Part shown: positions 1-11,674 of the stretch, piece by piece
How the letters are laid out: each line of letters starts with the position of its first letter
Position numbering within the stretch: the stretch's first letter is position 1
Source of the DNA: Heterobilharzia americana
Taxonomy: Eukaryota; Platyhelminthes; Trematoda; Strigeidida; Schistosomatidae
Direction of reading: 5' to 3'
Assembly: GCA_944470555.2 (NCBI GenBank)
Contig: OX104127.1
Location: 42,645,934-42,709,933 of the forward strand
Length of the DNA stretch: 64,000 nt
Made by a program: the position numbers and the translations under genes
Notes under the pieces: generated by a model
What the model saw: the letters and a program-made list of their open reading frames with translations, nothing else
What the model was told of the DNA's origin: nothing
Databases searched by the model: none

Positions 1-494
1 ACTTCAGTACCACCGTTTAGCGTTAATAACAATTTCACTGATTTCTATCTACTCTCAGTATATGAAGTGAAAAAATCATAAATACTAAGATGCTTATTTG
101 ATAAATTTTCTGTCCGTTAATCAATGTGAAAATGATCGACTATCTTCAGGAAGAATAAACACTTAAGTTTAATATATTTTGCGATACTTTATCTCTCTAG
201 TGTGTTGGTTTTAGTCCTGAAATTTTACTTATTAAAAAAATAAACTTTCATTATGATAAATATTGAGCAAGATTTATGAAATTCTATGAGGTGTGGAAAT
301 CTCAGGTGACCGTATACATAAAATTGCATTCAGCTGTATAGATATTACTGATATCAATATTAACTAGATAAATTCAACTGATCTAAACAGTTTGGTTATA
401 AGAGATGGAACTGATGGGGGTACATCACTCATGATCTGAGCTCAAAACGAGCGAAACCATCGTCTGGTGTTTAGATCCCTATCATGTAGCTATC
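1..494. other. AT-rich sequence, no gene seen
   Basis: I see only short open frames, all broken by stops, and no splice-supported exon, RNA gene or recognised repeat before the retrotransposon tail begins near 495. Confidence 0.6.
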
Positions 495-1990
495 CATTAT
501 TATTATCATTATTAATATTTATTCCTTGGGTTCCTGATAAAACAAAGGGCTTCACTAGCACGTCTCCAGTACACTCCACTCCACTCAACTACCTTCTCTC
601 AAATCTTCTCAACCTCGTTCCACCCCACAACCGCTCATTTCTTCCTCACACCACACCATCTCATTCATCTCACCCTCACCACGAATGACCAACTCGTCAT
701 TTCCCATCTGGGTTCCACTCGAGAGACTGGCTTGACACGTGATGTCACTAGTCGGCCTTCTCAGTGTATGCCCAATCAAATCCTATCCAATCCATCTCCA
801 CTTCCTTCCAGTGCATATTCCCTGAGTGATGGGTTCTTGCCTCATTGGTTCGTTGTGAGCCAGCCAGCCAGCCAGCCAACCAGACTTCCTCCTTGCTAAT
901 TCTCACTATTCTGGCAATCTGAGCTTCAGTAATGAGACAGTGTAGGCACTTGTTCATGAATGTCTGTGGTTTGTTGGAAATGCCCTTCGTAACGCCCCAA
1001 CTCTCTCAACCATCACATAGAATCACTGACTTACTTCACTCAATTGGTGTTGAAAATGGGGATGTTATTCACACTTTGTGCTGAATGGAGTGGAGTGGAG
1101 GAGATCTCCACACTGGTTTCAGGTGAATGCATGAAGGCCTGTCTTGCTGTATTTCCTATGCTGGCTTGCTTTGACATCCTCGTCTGTGCGTGTGTTGCCT
1201 GTAGTTGAAACAGTGCTGCCTAGATGGGTGTTGGTGAAGGAGGCTACTTCCTTTGAGTTTCTCCTATTGATGGTGATTGGTGCTTGTTGTTGCTGATGAT
1301 GTTGTTGGTTGAGTATCTTCACCACCTCCGTCTTCTCTACGTTGACGTGAAGGAAGTCCCATCTTCGCTGCCCTACCTCATCTCTTCTGTCAACTTGTTA
1401 GTTTTCACCTGTAGATCTTCGACTTTATGCTACACGACTCTAGACATAAATCATCATGGTTGGTGAAATCCAAATTTTCTAGGTTCTTTTCCCCGTTCCA
1501 GTCAGTGTATCCCCTCTTCTCACAGCTCCTCACTGTTTGTTGCATGATCCAGTCCAGTTGATCATAATCAGGAATATCATGGGTGATAGTAGGCAGCCTT
1601 GTCTTACTCCTGTCTTCACTTCGGAGGCATCACTGATGTCCCCATTTTGAATTACTTGGCATGTGTCGTCTTCATATAATTGTTGAATGAGATTGATAAA
1701 GGTTTATGGCACTAAAACCGTAGTGTTGAAGCAACAGCTACCAAATAACTTCTCAGTCGACGCTGTCATGGGTCTTTTCAAAGTCGATGAACTTGAGGTA
1801 GAGTTGACTGCCATTCTATACTGTGTTCTATGATGCTGCGTAGTCTAGCGTTGCAATCTGGTCTGCACGTGATTTGTACTTCGTGAATCCAGCCAGCCTG
1901 TTCTGGTAGTAGTTTTAATTCCGGCGCATCCTTCAGTCTCTCTGGGATGATGCAGAAAAATATTTTGCTTGGGGTGGACAGGAGCATGGA
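495..1990 (-). mobile_element. Family A (RTE-like) non-LTR retrotransposon, 3' part, degraded
   Basis: The minus strand reads from reverse-transcriptase sequence (near 1990) to the 3' tail, which appears here as ATT units at 495-525. Recognisable pieces in order are the Q-rich segment NQQHHQQQQAPITI (1119-1325), SFTNTHLGSTVSTTGNTRTDEDV, and the C-terminal tail encoded in reverse between 520 and 960. The frame is broken many times. The active-site segment at 1450-1467 reads F-T-N-H-D-D, two residues longer than the normal F-A/T-D-D. The other family A copies in this window align to it. It abuts a short copy in the opposite direction at about 2030. Confidence 0.8.
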
Positions 1991-2029
1991 AGTGGTACCA
2001 TCTCAACAAGATGTAGTATACAGAAACAG

Positions 2030-2370
2030 AAATGACAGACTTTCGAAGACATTGACATTAAGATTAAGCAAGAGATTGAGTGTGTAAAAGAAGGAAGTGG
2101 AGATGGATTGGATTGGATTGGGCATACACTGAGAAGGCCAATTGGGGATATCATGTGTCAGGCCAGTCTCTCGAGTGGAACCCAGATGGGAAATGACGAG
2201 TTGGTCATTCGTGGTGAGGGTGACATGGATGAGATGGTGTGGTGTGAGGAATAAATGAGAGGTTGTGGGTTGTGGTGGAGCGAGGTTGAGAAGATTTCAT
2301 AGAAGTTAGTGGAGTGGAGTGGAGATGTGCTAGTGAAGCCATATGTTCCACTAGGAACCCTAGGGACAAG
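2030..2370 (+). mobile_element. Family A 3'-end fragment, head-to-head with the copy at 495-1990
   Basis: Starting from GGAAGTGGAGATGGATTGG the plus strand encodes the family A C-terminal tail (GHTLRRPIGDI then LEWNPDGK-like sequence) and ends with GGGACAAGTAATAATAAC, the usual family A 3' end. The 3' ends of this and the previous copy point outward, so the pair forms an imperfect inverted repeat. Confidence 0.75.
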
Positions 2371-2689
2371 TAATAATAACAAAACTTTCATTGGACAAAA
2401 AATATTTTTATGCACTCCACAATTTGAGCATTTTCCAATGAAATATATATTCTTAACTCTGCTTGCCGCTGATTACAAGAATTTTCAGGTTTGAAGTTTT
2501 TAAGAAAGTCTCTAGCTGTTGAATTTTTTCTATTTTACTTGGTTTATGCAAGATATAACAAACATTTGAATAAAGGAAGTAATGCCTTCATGGTTTTCAT
2601 TCCAGTGTTAAGCGTAATTAATCCTTACTGTGTGAATTATAATTATTTCGGTATTTGTCTCTTCTAATTAACCATTTTTAACAAGAAAG

Positions 2690-3190
2690 AAAAAAGGAAG
2701 CTCCAACGCGTTATCCACTACACCACCGAGCCGCAATAGGCACTTCTTGTGCGACTGGTATATTTTTTAGTATAAGGGTTTTTATATGATACCGTCATTG
2801 ATTGGACCGAATTGATGGGTCTCTATATCGAGGCATCCGTACAGGAGCCCATATACTAGTAGAACGGTATCATATAAAAACCCTTATTCTAAAGTTATTA
2901 TTTATTGATACATATAATCTCCCGATATTATTCCAGATAAAATCGATCGAATTCTGTTGGCATATGAGCTCCTATATAGATGCCTTAATATTGCTTGATT
3001 ATTTATTATACGGAAATTGATTTGTATATCAGTAAAAATAGTAATAAATACTGCCGTTGCGCAAGAGGTGGTTTTCAAGCCCCTATAGATTAGTGGATAA
3101 CTCTTTGGTGTTTGAAGCGGTGGGTGCTAGGTTCAATTCTCACTGGAGCCCATTTACATCCAGCTGATAAGTCAGAAAGTTGAAGGTATG
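2690..3190. repeat. Decayed hammerhead-type tRNA-like elements (inverted pair)
   Basis: The stretch 2700-2755 is a reverse copy of the tRNA-like part (TTATCCACTACACCACCGAG). At 2795-2850 and 2940-2990 lie copies of the 3' part with GGACCGAATTGAT, GAGGCATCC and AGGAGCCCATAT. At 3055-3190 a plus copy of the tRNA-like part follows, ending CATCCAGCTGATAAGTCAG, where the hammerhead core has decayed. Compare the better copies at 4036-4555. Confidence 0.6.
2773..2886. repeat. Perfect 23-nt inverted repeat around an element fragment
   Basis: TAAGGGTTTTTATATGATAC plus CGT at 2773-2795 is repeated exactly in reverse complement at 2864-2886. The arms enclose 68 nt of the element's 3' sequence. Confidence 0.85.
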
Positions 3191-3267
3191 TGCCTCTTAA
3201 TTGTCACTACCAGACATTACTAAACAAATTAGAAATTATAAGGAAATATTACGAATATATGATAAGT

Positions 3268-3548
<281 letters not shown>

Positions 3549-3549
3549 C

Positions 3550-4035
3550 TTTCGTTCCGACGAGTATTTCTAAGTCACGAGTAGTAGTTTGCTAAGGGTA
3601 CATTATGAATTTTTACTGTGAATTTGTGTTTAATTATAGTCAACAGAGGTTGTACATTGAACAAAGGTATATCAATAGAAAGGCTGTTTTCATGCGTTAA
3701 TAAAGAAATAATACTATATTCGAACTAGTATATGTTTACTTAACAGTTTGCTATTAGTGCACTATTCAGATTGAACATTTAAGAAATGAATTTCGATATT
3801 TTTCTGATTCTAAAATAAGAAGGTCATGTTTAAAGAATATAATTGTGTATTTTTATTCCATCAATTCTGTTGTTTGGTATACTTTTCCTATAATACACAA
3901 ATTTATTAAGAAGGGGAGTAGAGCTGTATGATTATTAAAATTTTTTATACATAGATATTCTGTGATCAATTTACGATTATTTACGGCTTCAAAGTAAAAT
4001 ATAAAGAATTGATAATTTTTAGTGTTATTGCTTGT
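3550..4035. other. AT-rich spacer, nothing recognised
   Basis: I see no coding frame, RNA gene or repeat that matches other parts of the window. Confidence 0.55.
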
Positions 4036-4228
4036 ATTACACCGTCGTTGATAGGACCGAATTGATCAGCCTCTGTTGGCATATGGGCTCCTGTGCGGAT
4101 GCCTCGATATGGCCTGTCTTTTGTAATGATGGACAGTGGCTAGCAGTGGAATCCAGGATGCGCATTTCGTCCTATTTGGGACTCGTCAGCTGGATGTACC
4201 TGCTTCCCAGTGAGTGATGTTGTTGCCT
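4036..4228 (-). mobile_element. Schistosome hammerhead ribozyme element (Sm-alpha type), minus copy
   Basis: Read on the minus strand, hammerhead sequence is followed by the conserved 3' part (GAGGCATCCGCACAGGAGCC ... GGTCCTATCAACGACGGTGT). The tRNA-like promoter half is missing from this copy. It faces the plus copy at 4252-4555. Sm-alpha elements are short, pol III-type, tRNA-related repeats with a hammerhead domain. Confidence 0.82.
4143..4203 (-). ncRNA. Hammerhead ribozyme, intact core
   Basis: The minus strand has GCAGGTACATCCAGCTGACG, AGTCCCAAATAGGACGAAAT, then GCGCATCCTGGATTCCACTG and C. The invariant CTGANGA and GAAA boxes are intact, stem II (GTCC/GGAC) pairs, stem III is ATGC/GCAT (or TGCG-like), and stem I strands GCAG...ATCCAG and CTGGAT...CTGC pair. 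The cleavage site would follow CATC. The layout is that of the known schistosome hammerhead, and this copy could be active. Confidence 0.85.
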
Positions 4229-4251
4229 TCATTACTAAACATAGTTAAAAG

Positions 4252-4555
4252 ACAGACCATATCAAGGCATCTGCATAGGAGCCCATATGCCAACAGAGGC
4301 TGATCAATTCGGTCCTATCAACGACGGTGTAATACAAGCAATAACACTAAAACCTATACCCGTTGCACAAGAAGTGGCTATTGTGGCTCGATGGTGTAGT
4401 GGATAACGCGCTGGTGTTTGAAACGATCGCTCCCGAGTCCGAGTCCCGATGGGGACAACACTCACTGGGAAGCAAGTACGTCCAACTGACGAGTCCCAAA
4501 TAGGACGAAATGTGCATCCTGGATTCTACTGCTAGCCACTGCCCATCATTACTAA
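4252..4555 (+). mobile_element. Schistosome hammerhead ribozyme element (Sm-alpha type), plus copy
   Basis: The element's 3' part (AGGCATCTGCATAGGAGCCC at 4263-4282, to AACGACGGTGT near 4330) is followed by a tRNA-like part and the hammerhead. The tRNA-like part has an A-box-like TGGTGTAGTGG (4392-4402) and a B-box-like GAGTCCGAGTCCC (about 4435-4447). Together with the minus copy it forms a head-to-head inverted pair. Confidence 0.82.
4472..4532 (+). ncRNA. Hammerhead ribozyme, intact core
   Basis: GCAAGTACGTCCAACTGACG, then AGTCCCAAATAGGACGAAAT, then GTGCATCCTGGATTCTACTG and C. The CTGACGAG and GAAA boxes are intact and stem II pairs. Stem I has a G-T or mismatch change (GTCCAA against CTGGAT). 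The core is compatible with activity. Confidence 0.82.
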
Positions 4556-4928
4556 AAATTGATAATTAGTTGAAATATATACAGTAATCATTATTTCACA
4601 TATTTATGAATGTTGTGGTCGTTGTCATCGACTTGTCTACACTCAGACACTATTATATCCTGATGTTAAAACCACTTAAATTTTGTTTTAGTTTCCATTT
4701 TATCATTAATATAAAAAAAAAGTTTCAAATATTCTTTACTCATTAATTTATTCTTCTGAAGCGTAAAACAACTTGCTAGAGACTAATTTTCTTTTTTTTT
4801 CAGAGAGTCTTTTAAACTTTGTCTTCTAATAGATCTATCCTTTTTCCTTTGTTTTCTGAAAGAATAATTTACAATTATTATTTCACTGATTGAAATGATA
4901 AGTATGATAAGATGGTAGATAGAGAAAT

Positions 4929-4931
<3 letters not shown>

Positions 4932-4990
<59 letters not shown>
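4932..4990. repeat. (TA)n microsatellite
   Basis: Uninterrupted alternating TA of about 59 nt. Confidence 0.97.
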
Positions 4991-4992
<2 letters not shown>

Positions 4993-6130
4993 AACAAAGT
5001 CCATGGTCATCGTTATATATGTATATTAACTAGATAAAAGAGATTTATTGAACTTCTGTAATAATTTCACTTCATTAAATCTTAATTATGAGATAACTTT
5101 CTCATTCTATCTCTTAAATTCATTCACTTTATTTAATGGACTACATATACTTGTATATATATGTTCAAAGTTAAAAGGCAGTTTGTCTAAGATTTCTATA
5201 AGAGAAAAAAAATAATCTAAAATATAACTGAACAATAATTACATCAAAGAATATTAAAAAAAATAATTGAACAAATTAATATTTGTTTTACTTCTCTTCT
5301 CCTATATTGGTGTATATTTCAAATAGGCTTTAGGTAATATAAATCATTATTTTTATTGTCGCCAATGTAGTTGCATAGATTTCTTCAGTTAAAAAAAGAA
5401 ATCGAAGTTTAAATTGAATAAATTTTAGTCAAATAAACACCGGAAGAGAAATAAAACATCTTCAATATTTGGAGACAGTAAACATGAAAAATTAGAATGA
5501 ATAGTGAAGAAAATTTAGCCATCTTTAAAAGGTTTTAAACCACACAGTTTTGTTTAACTGTCTCAATAAATAAATAAATAAAAATTCATCAATCTATTTA
5601 CTCAATATGCTCCCTTTTTCTCCTATCTTCGATTATCTTAACTTACCTATTTAAAATTCTACTTTGATATAGTTAAACAAGATACATAATGATTAATATA
5701 TTATAATACAAAATAGTTTCACTTATTTTATCCTTCCTCTTTTCATGATCTTATGTAATAATGTAGACGTTTTTATGCATTTAAGTCTGTATGTTTCTTT
5801 TTATTTGTTTATTTGGTAGTTTTATCAAATAAATACCATCTGTGTATACTATTTGTAAGGGATAATAGTTCTAAAGTGACTTTCATCAGTTTGTTTAGCA
5901 TATATGAAATGTAAATATTTGTGGTCATTTGATCAAGTCAAGAATTGTATCCCATATATATATGTGTGTATGTATATATGAATCATTATATCAATCAAAT
6001 ATAGGGTAACAGACTACTATGAAGAAGATACGTGGTACGATATGGGATATTGATTTCTTAGATTCTTAAAGAAGCTAGAAAATTTCATTTTAGAGGTTAA
6101 TAGAGATTTATTTATTGATTTCAATTTGGT
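4991..6130. other. AT-rich spacer, nothing recognised
   Basis: The stretch has stop-dense frames and short TA or AAAT runs (5155-5165, 5565-5582, 5955-5970). I find no gene or transposon match. Confidence 0.55.
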
Positions 6131-6134
6131 ATGC

Positions 6135-6490
6135 TTCATGGGTTGACATCAATTGGAGAAACATTTGAAACTTGTGAGGACTAAACAGTTGTTTGATCTT
6201 AGTAGGGGACTGTTCAGCAGTTGGCACACATGACGCTGCCAGGGATCAAATCCAAGGCCTTTAGGTGGAAATCTAATGTCTTATATTTCCTTCTTCTGTC
6301 AATTCACTATATAGCGCGACCGCTATCCAATGCTGTCGTTGAGTAGATCGGTCTCTGAAGAGATAATGAAAGTACGCACTTGATGAAAGCTATACTGGGA
6401 CGAAACAACTATCTAGTGCTTCCAGATTCCTAATGTTTTTTCCAACTGATGTCACTCTTTGATGAATACCAACCTGGAAGTTAGAAATCG
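6135..6490. repeat. tRNA-derived SINE arms in inverted orientation, degraded
   Basis: A minus-strand arm (6140-6340: GACATCAATTGGAGAAAC ... GGGATCAAATCC ... CTTCTGTCAATTCA) is followed by a plus-strand end (6395-6490: GGGACGAAACAACTATC ... CCAACTGATGTCACT). The same sequences occur in better condition at 16430, 20260 and 46890. The B-box region is recognisable but mutated. Confidence 0.6.
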
Positions 6491-7084
6491 TTGAATACAC
6501 TTACAACTACACAGTACATTCCATATATTCGGTGAAAATCACGTTATTTTACCTTCTCATAGTTTATTAAATATATAACAAAGCCAACAGTAGATACAGT
6601 TATACAAAGACTGAAAAATTCCAGGTACCACATTTGTAAACAGTTGAATCTTATAATACCCCTCCTATCTTTTACCACAATTCTTATTTTTGAGGGAACA
6701 AAGTAGAAGCGTTTGAAAATATATGTAAGGTTTCAGGATAACCAACATCTCGGTTATATTCATTTAGTGAAAACTATTTAAGGGGTACACTAGTTGTCTT
6801 CAGAACATTAAGTGAAATCAATGATGAATGTAGCTTTATCTGACTATTTTAATCAGTACTTTTAGACTATTCATTCAACACACAACACAGAATTAAGTAA
6901 GCCTATAACGAGTTGAATCAAGTGTTTGCAAATACCATATCCTTTGGGAGAAACCTCATTATATTTTCACATGGAAATCATGACATATTGATTAGCAGCG
7001 TTCACTAGCCAGATTCAGGTGATTTGAACGCCAATTATTGGGTCCAGCAGATAACATTATGTAGTCTGAATATTTTGGCTTCAA

Positions 7085-7868
7085 TAAGAAACTATGGTGA
7101 AGTTTTTTCGCACTAGACTGTGTATTTTGCAAATAACAACAACAAGCACTAATCACCATCAACAGGAGAGTTCTGATGGAGGTTGTCTCTGTCACCTACC
7201 TAGGCAGAGCAGCATCGTTTCATCTACAGACGTTGCTGGCACAGATGAGGATTTCAAAGCCAGGATCAGAAAGACAACAAGACAGGCCTTACTGCATTAA
7301 TCTGAAAACAGTGTGGAGATCTACTGCACTCAGTATGAATAACAAGATCCAGTCAATTAAGTCAGTGCCTCTATGTGATGGTTGAGAGATTTGGTGAGTT
7401 AAGAAAATCATTTCAACAAACAACTGCAGACATACATCATCAATATCTGCCGCCTGTGATCACTCGATATTGACACTGAAGGTGGAGATCAGATGACCGG
7501 AATAATTAGAATAAGCAAGGAGGAACTCTGGCTTGGTGGCTGGCTGGTAACGAACCAATGAGGCAAGAACCCATCGATCAACAAATACGCAGAAGAAAGT
7601 CAAAACAGGTTGGATTGGAGATACACTAAGAGAACCGATTGGGGATATCACGCGCCAGTCCAGGCCATTGAGTGGAATCCAAGTGAGGAAAGATAAGTTG
7701 TGCGTCTGAGGCTAGGATGACATGCAGGAGATGGTATGAGAAAGAAATGAAAGCTTCTGGGCGTTCGTGGAGCCAGGTTGAAAAGATTACAGAGAAGGTA
7801 GTAGAATAATGACGTGCTACTGAAGCCGTATGTTCCACTAAGAACCCAAAAGACAAATAATAAAAATG
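7085..7868 (+). mobile_element. Family A (RTE-like) retrotransposon, 3' part
   Basis: Read on plus: the segment coding TNHHQQE and VVSVTYLG (7140-7205), DVKA-like DEDFKARIRKTTRQA (7245-7290), the MARIIRISKEEL-like segment (about 7495-7540), then the C-terminal tail with GDTLREPIGDI-like sequence and the end AAGAACCCAAAAGACAAATAA (7841-7861). Several stops and frameshifts are present. Confidence 0.78.
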
Positions 7869-7869
7869 A

Positions 7870-8616
7870 AAATAATAACTGATTTCCATCTCTTCAACCA
7901 ATCTGATATTTACATGTTGGTTCATGTGTTTGCATTCGAAACTTCAAAGTGAAATGATTGGTTGTGAAAGATTTTATCAATCTTTTTTTGCACATTATAA
8001 CAGTTAATAATTTAGCAATATAGTTTATCTACTGTTGGATGCTTTAAGACAATTGACAGAAACTGTTACCAACCAAACTTAATCTGATCACTACACTTAT
8101 TCAAATACTAACGTAGAACTATAGATTAAAAGAAATAATCATTAGGTACCTCGTTCATATGGAGCAAATAGGATTTTTTTTCAATAAATTTAATATTTAT
8201 TTATATGTATGACACATAGTTATGAACAAAGTTAACATTGTGATGTAGCGTTATCTTTTTCTAATTTCATCAAATAACCGTCTAAAAGTTAAATATAAAT
8301 TGGATAAGTCAAACTATCACAAATTGAACACATTTAACATTGAACTGAAGTTATAAGATATAATGAAACATAGAAATATATATTCATTTGATAATTATTT
8401 CAATCCACTGAATCGTTTAAATTGGTTGATTGTTTTATCATCTGTCTATATAGAAAAATAAAGAAAACTAAGAATAAAACTTTAAAGAAAATCTATATAG
8501 GATAAAATTAGATTTGAAGTTACTGTCTAAAAGTTACCAAAGACAAATAAACCATTTTAGTTTTTTTCTATGATAGTTAATTGTCTTTTAGAGGAAATAG
8601 AAATTCATATCACCAA

Positions 8617-8654
<38 letters not shown>

Positions 8655-9210
8655 TCTATACAGGTTTACATCAATGTATGTCCACATCTTCAATATCTGC
8701 TTGCATCTTTCAACTGATAAATTAAAACTTAATCTTAAAAGTTATTTAGGTATCCTTTTCTTCTTCTTCCATTTTTGTTCACAGTAATTTGTAAATTTTC
8801 TTCTTTCTCTTTTTTTTTTGTATCTAAAAAGACCAAAAGATTAAGAAAAAAAATAAACAACGAAACGGAGACAGTTAAATGTACAATTAATTCAATGATC
8901 TATTCACACGTAAGACAAAATTTTTGTTTTAAATTAAAGATTATTGGTGACAAATTTTGTGTGGTTTATTTAAAATGTTATATTTATGATTATTTAACAC
9001 GAATAAAAATTTCCTAATTTATTTTAAAACTTATATTCAGTGAATTTTTAAAAATAAGATAAATAACTATAAAGAATAAGGTTTTCATTGAATCTATAAT
9101 TTCAAATTATGTCCACTGAAAATGTTTAATCAGACAGAAAAAGTAAATTTGAAGGGTATTATGTATTATATCAGTCAAAAATAAGATCCTAGCCTTTTAG
9201 TTATGTTAAA
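7870..9210. other. AT-rich spacer with a (TA)n tract
   Basis: The only feature seen is the TA microsatellite at 8618-8650. Open frames here are short, composed of AT-rich codons, and lack splice or family support. Confidence 0.55.
8618..8650. repeat. (TA)n microsatellite
   Basis: 33 nt of alternating TA. Confidence 0.95.
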
Positions 9211-9599
9211 GTTGATAATAGGTTCAGTGTTCCGCCAAGATATGTTAATGAAAAGATTTATGGCATTGATTTAGTCCCAAGGCTGCTGAACACTCAGTCT
9301 TGGATTGGACAACTGGGTAATAGTGAAGAATGCAACCAAATGTCGTCTTGTGGGGCATAGCTGCTAAGAAAGCCTACAAGATCAAGGCTCTGAAAAATGG
9401 ACAAGAAGAAGAAAAGGAAGAGAAAGTAAAGTTATGCCATCTACATATACAATGTGCTCCACCAAATGTCTCCTGAAAGTGACACCAACTGTAGGAAACG
9501 AGAAAACGGAGACGTAGGCAGAATCTTTACTTATTGCTGGTAATTCTCCATGATTTCAGCTTTCCTCTTAAAATATACTGCTTATGTCCATTGTGATCA

Positions 9600-10125
9600 A
9601 TAACGCCCACTACAATGGCATCATCATCATCATTATCAACATAGGACCAGGCATTATTGCGTAACGGTCCGAGTTGCCACACCTCATATCAGCACATCAA
9701 GTAAAAAGGTAGTGAGGTGAAGGATGAAGATAAGTGAATGCAGTCAAAAGAAATATAAAGTACGAGAAGAAAGAAAAGAGGAGTGACAAAATGGTGAGAT
9801 TCGGTATAGCGTTGTTAAGATGAGGATAATGTGTGTATACATCTGCGCCACTGACTTCGGTTCTGAGCCATGTCACCTAGGGTCTCCAACCACTGGTTCC
9901 TCTTGTCCCGTGGACCCCAACCACCTAGTCTGCATCGTCCTACATGGCTTAAACCAACAGTCAGAGACTTCATACATTGATGCCATGTTTTAGTCTGGCC
10001 ACCTCGGGCCTTTTTCCAACCTGGACCCACCTCAGCCAACATTGTGTGACGAGGCAATCGGTGACTAGGCATACGTAGTACGTGTCCCAACCATCTCAGT
10101 CGATGAAGGTTCACAACCTCGTCGA
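9600..10125 (-). mobile_element. Family B non-LTR retrotransposon, 3' end, 5'-truncated
   Basis: The minus strand encodes VNLHRLRWLGHVLRMPSHRL, then GWKKARGGQTKTWHQCMKSL and GWGPRDKRNQWLETLGDMAQ with NRSQWRRC: the conserved C-terminal tail of an APE-type retrotransposon polyprotein. The frame is open for 99 codons (9815-10114). The 3' UTR runs to a (GAT)n-like tail (ATCATCATCATCATTATC near 9620). The element is truncated at about 10125. It is nearly identical to the copy at 44285-45225, so both are young. Confidence 0.85.
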
Positions 10126-10611
10126 CTGAACTACAATAGCACTGGTCCTCTCACATTAAAGTACATAAGGCTAGTTTTTATTCATAGTATTATGTGGCTG
10201 CTTCGTCAGTTGTATACTTTTATTGGGGCATTACAATGTCATAATCAATATAGTCATACTTCTATAGATAATATTTACCCCCTAGGTCACTGACATTTTT
10301 CAGAATAATTATTAAATACAGGTTAAAGAAAAAAGTATTTTCGATAATTTCTCATGAGGATGTATGAAGTAAATCCTGAAAAAGTTGCCTAATCTGGTGA
10401 CGAAACATTCAAGAAAAAATCTTAAAACTCCAAGGATAAGGAAACAGTCCCATTGGGTCATGAAAAATCCAGCAAGGTAAATTTTCTTTTCAGTGAAGAT
10501 GCGCATTCATATTGATAGTCAAAACGAAAATTTTTGTTCGCATATGGCTAATGGATCGACATAAAGTCATTTAAATTATTTATACGATTACAAGGTAATT
10601 ATAAACATCTA

Positions 10612-11080
10612 GACCATAGTTGTTACGAAAGGGATTTCCAACATACTACAGATATTCATCAACAACTGCCTACGCTTACTCGTTACTGAAGATCAGATGG
10701 CCAGAATAGAGAGAATAAGCAAGAAGGAACCCTGACTGGCTGGTGATGAACCAGTGAGGCAAGAACCTATCACTCAACAAATATGCACTGGAAGGAAGTG
10801 GAGAAGGATTGGATTGGATTGGGCATACACTGAGAAGGCCAATTGGGGACATTACGCTTCAGGCCAGGCACTCGAGTGTAACCCAGATGGGAAACGACCA
10901 GTTTGTCATTCGTGGTGAGGGTGACATGGATGAGATGGTGTGGTGTGAGGAAGAAATGATAGGTTGAGGGCTGTGGTGGAACCAGGTTGAGAAGATTTTA
11001 GAGAGCAGAGCGCATTGGAGACGTGCTAGTGAAGCAGTATGTTCCATTAGGAACCCAAGGGACAAATAATAATAATAATA
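10612..11080 (+). mobile_element. Family A retrotransposon, 3' end
   Basis: The element begins in the segment before QMARIERISKKE-like sequence (10696). It runs through GHTLRRPIGDITLQA (about 10820-10865) to GGAACCCAAGGGACAAATAA and an (AAT)n tail at 11066-11080. Frameshifts interrupt the tail ORF. Confidence 0.78.
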
Positions 11081-11135
11081 TACACCATATTTATTACGAA
11101 TATCCTGGAAGAAGTTGGGTGCCGAGTCTGATTTA

Positions 11136-11209
11136 ATTATTATAAGAATATAATTCAATATAATCCCTAAACACTCTGGGATTGTATTAAACTGTATTCT
11201 TATAATGAT
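11136..11209. repeat. Imperfect hairpin, 32-nt arms
   Basis: ATTATTATAAGAATATAATT (11136-11155) and its continuation to 11167 pair with 11178-11209 (GGGATTGTATTAAACTGTAT...), leaving a 10-nt loop and a few mismatches. It lies just after the (AAT)n tail of the family A copy. Confidence 0.7.
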
Positions 11210-11459
11210 TACGTAGTAATTATTATGAGAACATATTTTAATATAATACCAGGGCAGACGTAACATCTACGGTTTGGGTATTGGTAATCTTACAAGGTAA
11301 TGGCTGAAAGGTGAATACAAGATAGCATGAAAAAAATATGGGATAGTCCTATTAAAATCAGAAATCAGCTTAAGAAAACGGGGTGAAGACAATAATGTTG
11401 ATGAATAAAAAAGAAAATAAATAAATAAACAAATAATAAATACATAAGATAATGACCAA

Positions 11460-11670
11460 GGTAAAAATAGTGACTGGACGTATCACTTTTGAGTACAGAA
11501 ATCAGGCTTGAACTAATGGGACTGTGTTCAGATGGTGAATCTGCACTTCCTTTGGAACATTTGATTTAACTTAATAAACGACTTTGAAGAAAGACTGTAG
11601 CGGAGCAAAGTGACCAGAATTAACCAGATATCCAAGGATTGAGGTGTTAGTCACTTTACACTCTACTTTA
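11460..11670 (-). mobile_element. Penelope-like element fragment (end of GIY-YIG region)
   Basis: The minus strand gives, across frames, HLVDSGH-like sequence and then a segment ending FKPDFCTQK and YVQSLFLPW. The same ending (KPDLCVQKKYIQSL) occurs in the better copy at 53860-54099. Frames shift at least twice. Confidence 0.55.
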
Positions 11671-11674
11671 GACA

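Noticed and set aside
4380..4450. Possible functional tRNA gene
   Set aside because: The A- and B-box-like sequences are present, but no cloverleaf with a paired acceptor stem could be drawn, and the segment is part of a repeated hammerhead element.
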